From positions 2,122-8,433 of the forward strand of contig PMIQ01000119.1 of the NCBI GenBank assembly GCA_003157175.1: 6,312 nucleotides of DNA, read 5' to 3'. A program made the translations under genes and the position numbers. Position 1 is the stretch's first letter. Each line of letters starts with the position of its first letter. Positions 6,298-6,312 of this stretch are shown here, piece after piece. Under the pieces are notes generated by a model, which saw nothing but the letters and a program-made list of their open reading frames with translations, was not told the origin of the DNA and ran no database searches. The DNA is from Chloroflexota bacterium. Lineage in GTDB: Bacteria; Chloroflexota; Limnocylindria; Limnocylindrales; CSP1-4.

Positions 6298-6312
6298 CGC
6301 GGCCTTCACGGC

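Noticed and set aside
1..6312. tRNA, rRNA, CRISPR, insertion sequence or phage features
   Set aside because: I saw no cloverleaf, spaced repeat array, terminal inverted repeats or transposase-like protein.

Overview
The window is GC-rich bacterial DNA. GTG starts, heavy G/C use at third codon positions and secreted proteins ending in Pro/Thr/Ser-rich tails suggest a soil or freshwater lineage of Chloroflexota (Limnocylindria-like) or Actinomycetota. This placement is an inference from style, because no marker gene is present.

Layout. Positions 1-2444 on the minus strand hold most of one large flavin and iron-sulfur oxidoreductase of the D-2-hydroxyacid dehydrogenase type (FAD_binding_4, FAD-oxidase C, two 4Fe-4S motifs, then a CCG domain). 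Its C-terminus lies beyond the left edge. It probably starts at a GTG from a leaderless promoter. Positions 2445-2800 are a divergent intergenic region with one doubtful 50-codon ORF and a good ECF-type promoter. Positions 2801-4063 encode a membrane-anchored extracytoplasmic protein with six SxDGxxW repeats, read as a six-bladed beta-propeller. Positions 4064-4270 are intergenic, with direct repeats and a second ECF-type promoter. Positions 4271-4822 encode an ECF sigma factor. Positions 4819-6279 overlap it by ATGA and encode a paralogue of the propeller protein that also carries a 65-residue charged cytoplasmic N-terminus, which makes it the likely anti-sigma factor. Only 33 bases follow, with a possible promoter -10.

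How the genes may work together. The last three genes look like a cell-surface signalling module. A sigma factor is held by a single-pass membrane protein whose outside part is a beta-propeller. A second membrane propeller, lacking the cytoplasmic extension, sits upstream behind what appears to be the same sigma-dependent promoter: GAAC and CGTC are 21 bases apart in both, and 9 of the 10 bases ending in CGTC are identical. This predicts an autoregulated circuit in which the sigma factor drives its own operon and the free-standing paralogue. The oxidoreductase shows no link to this circuit beyond being its divergent neighbour.
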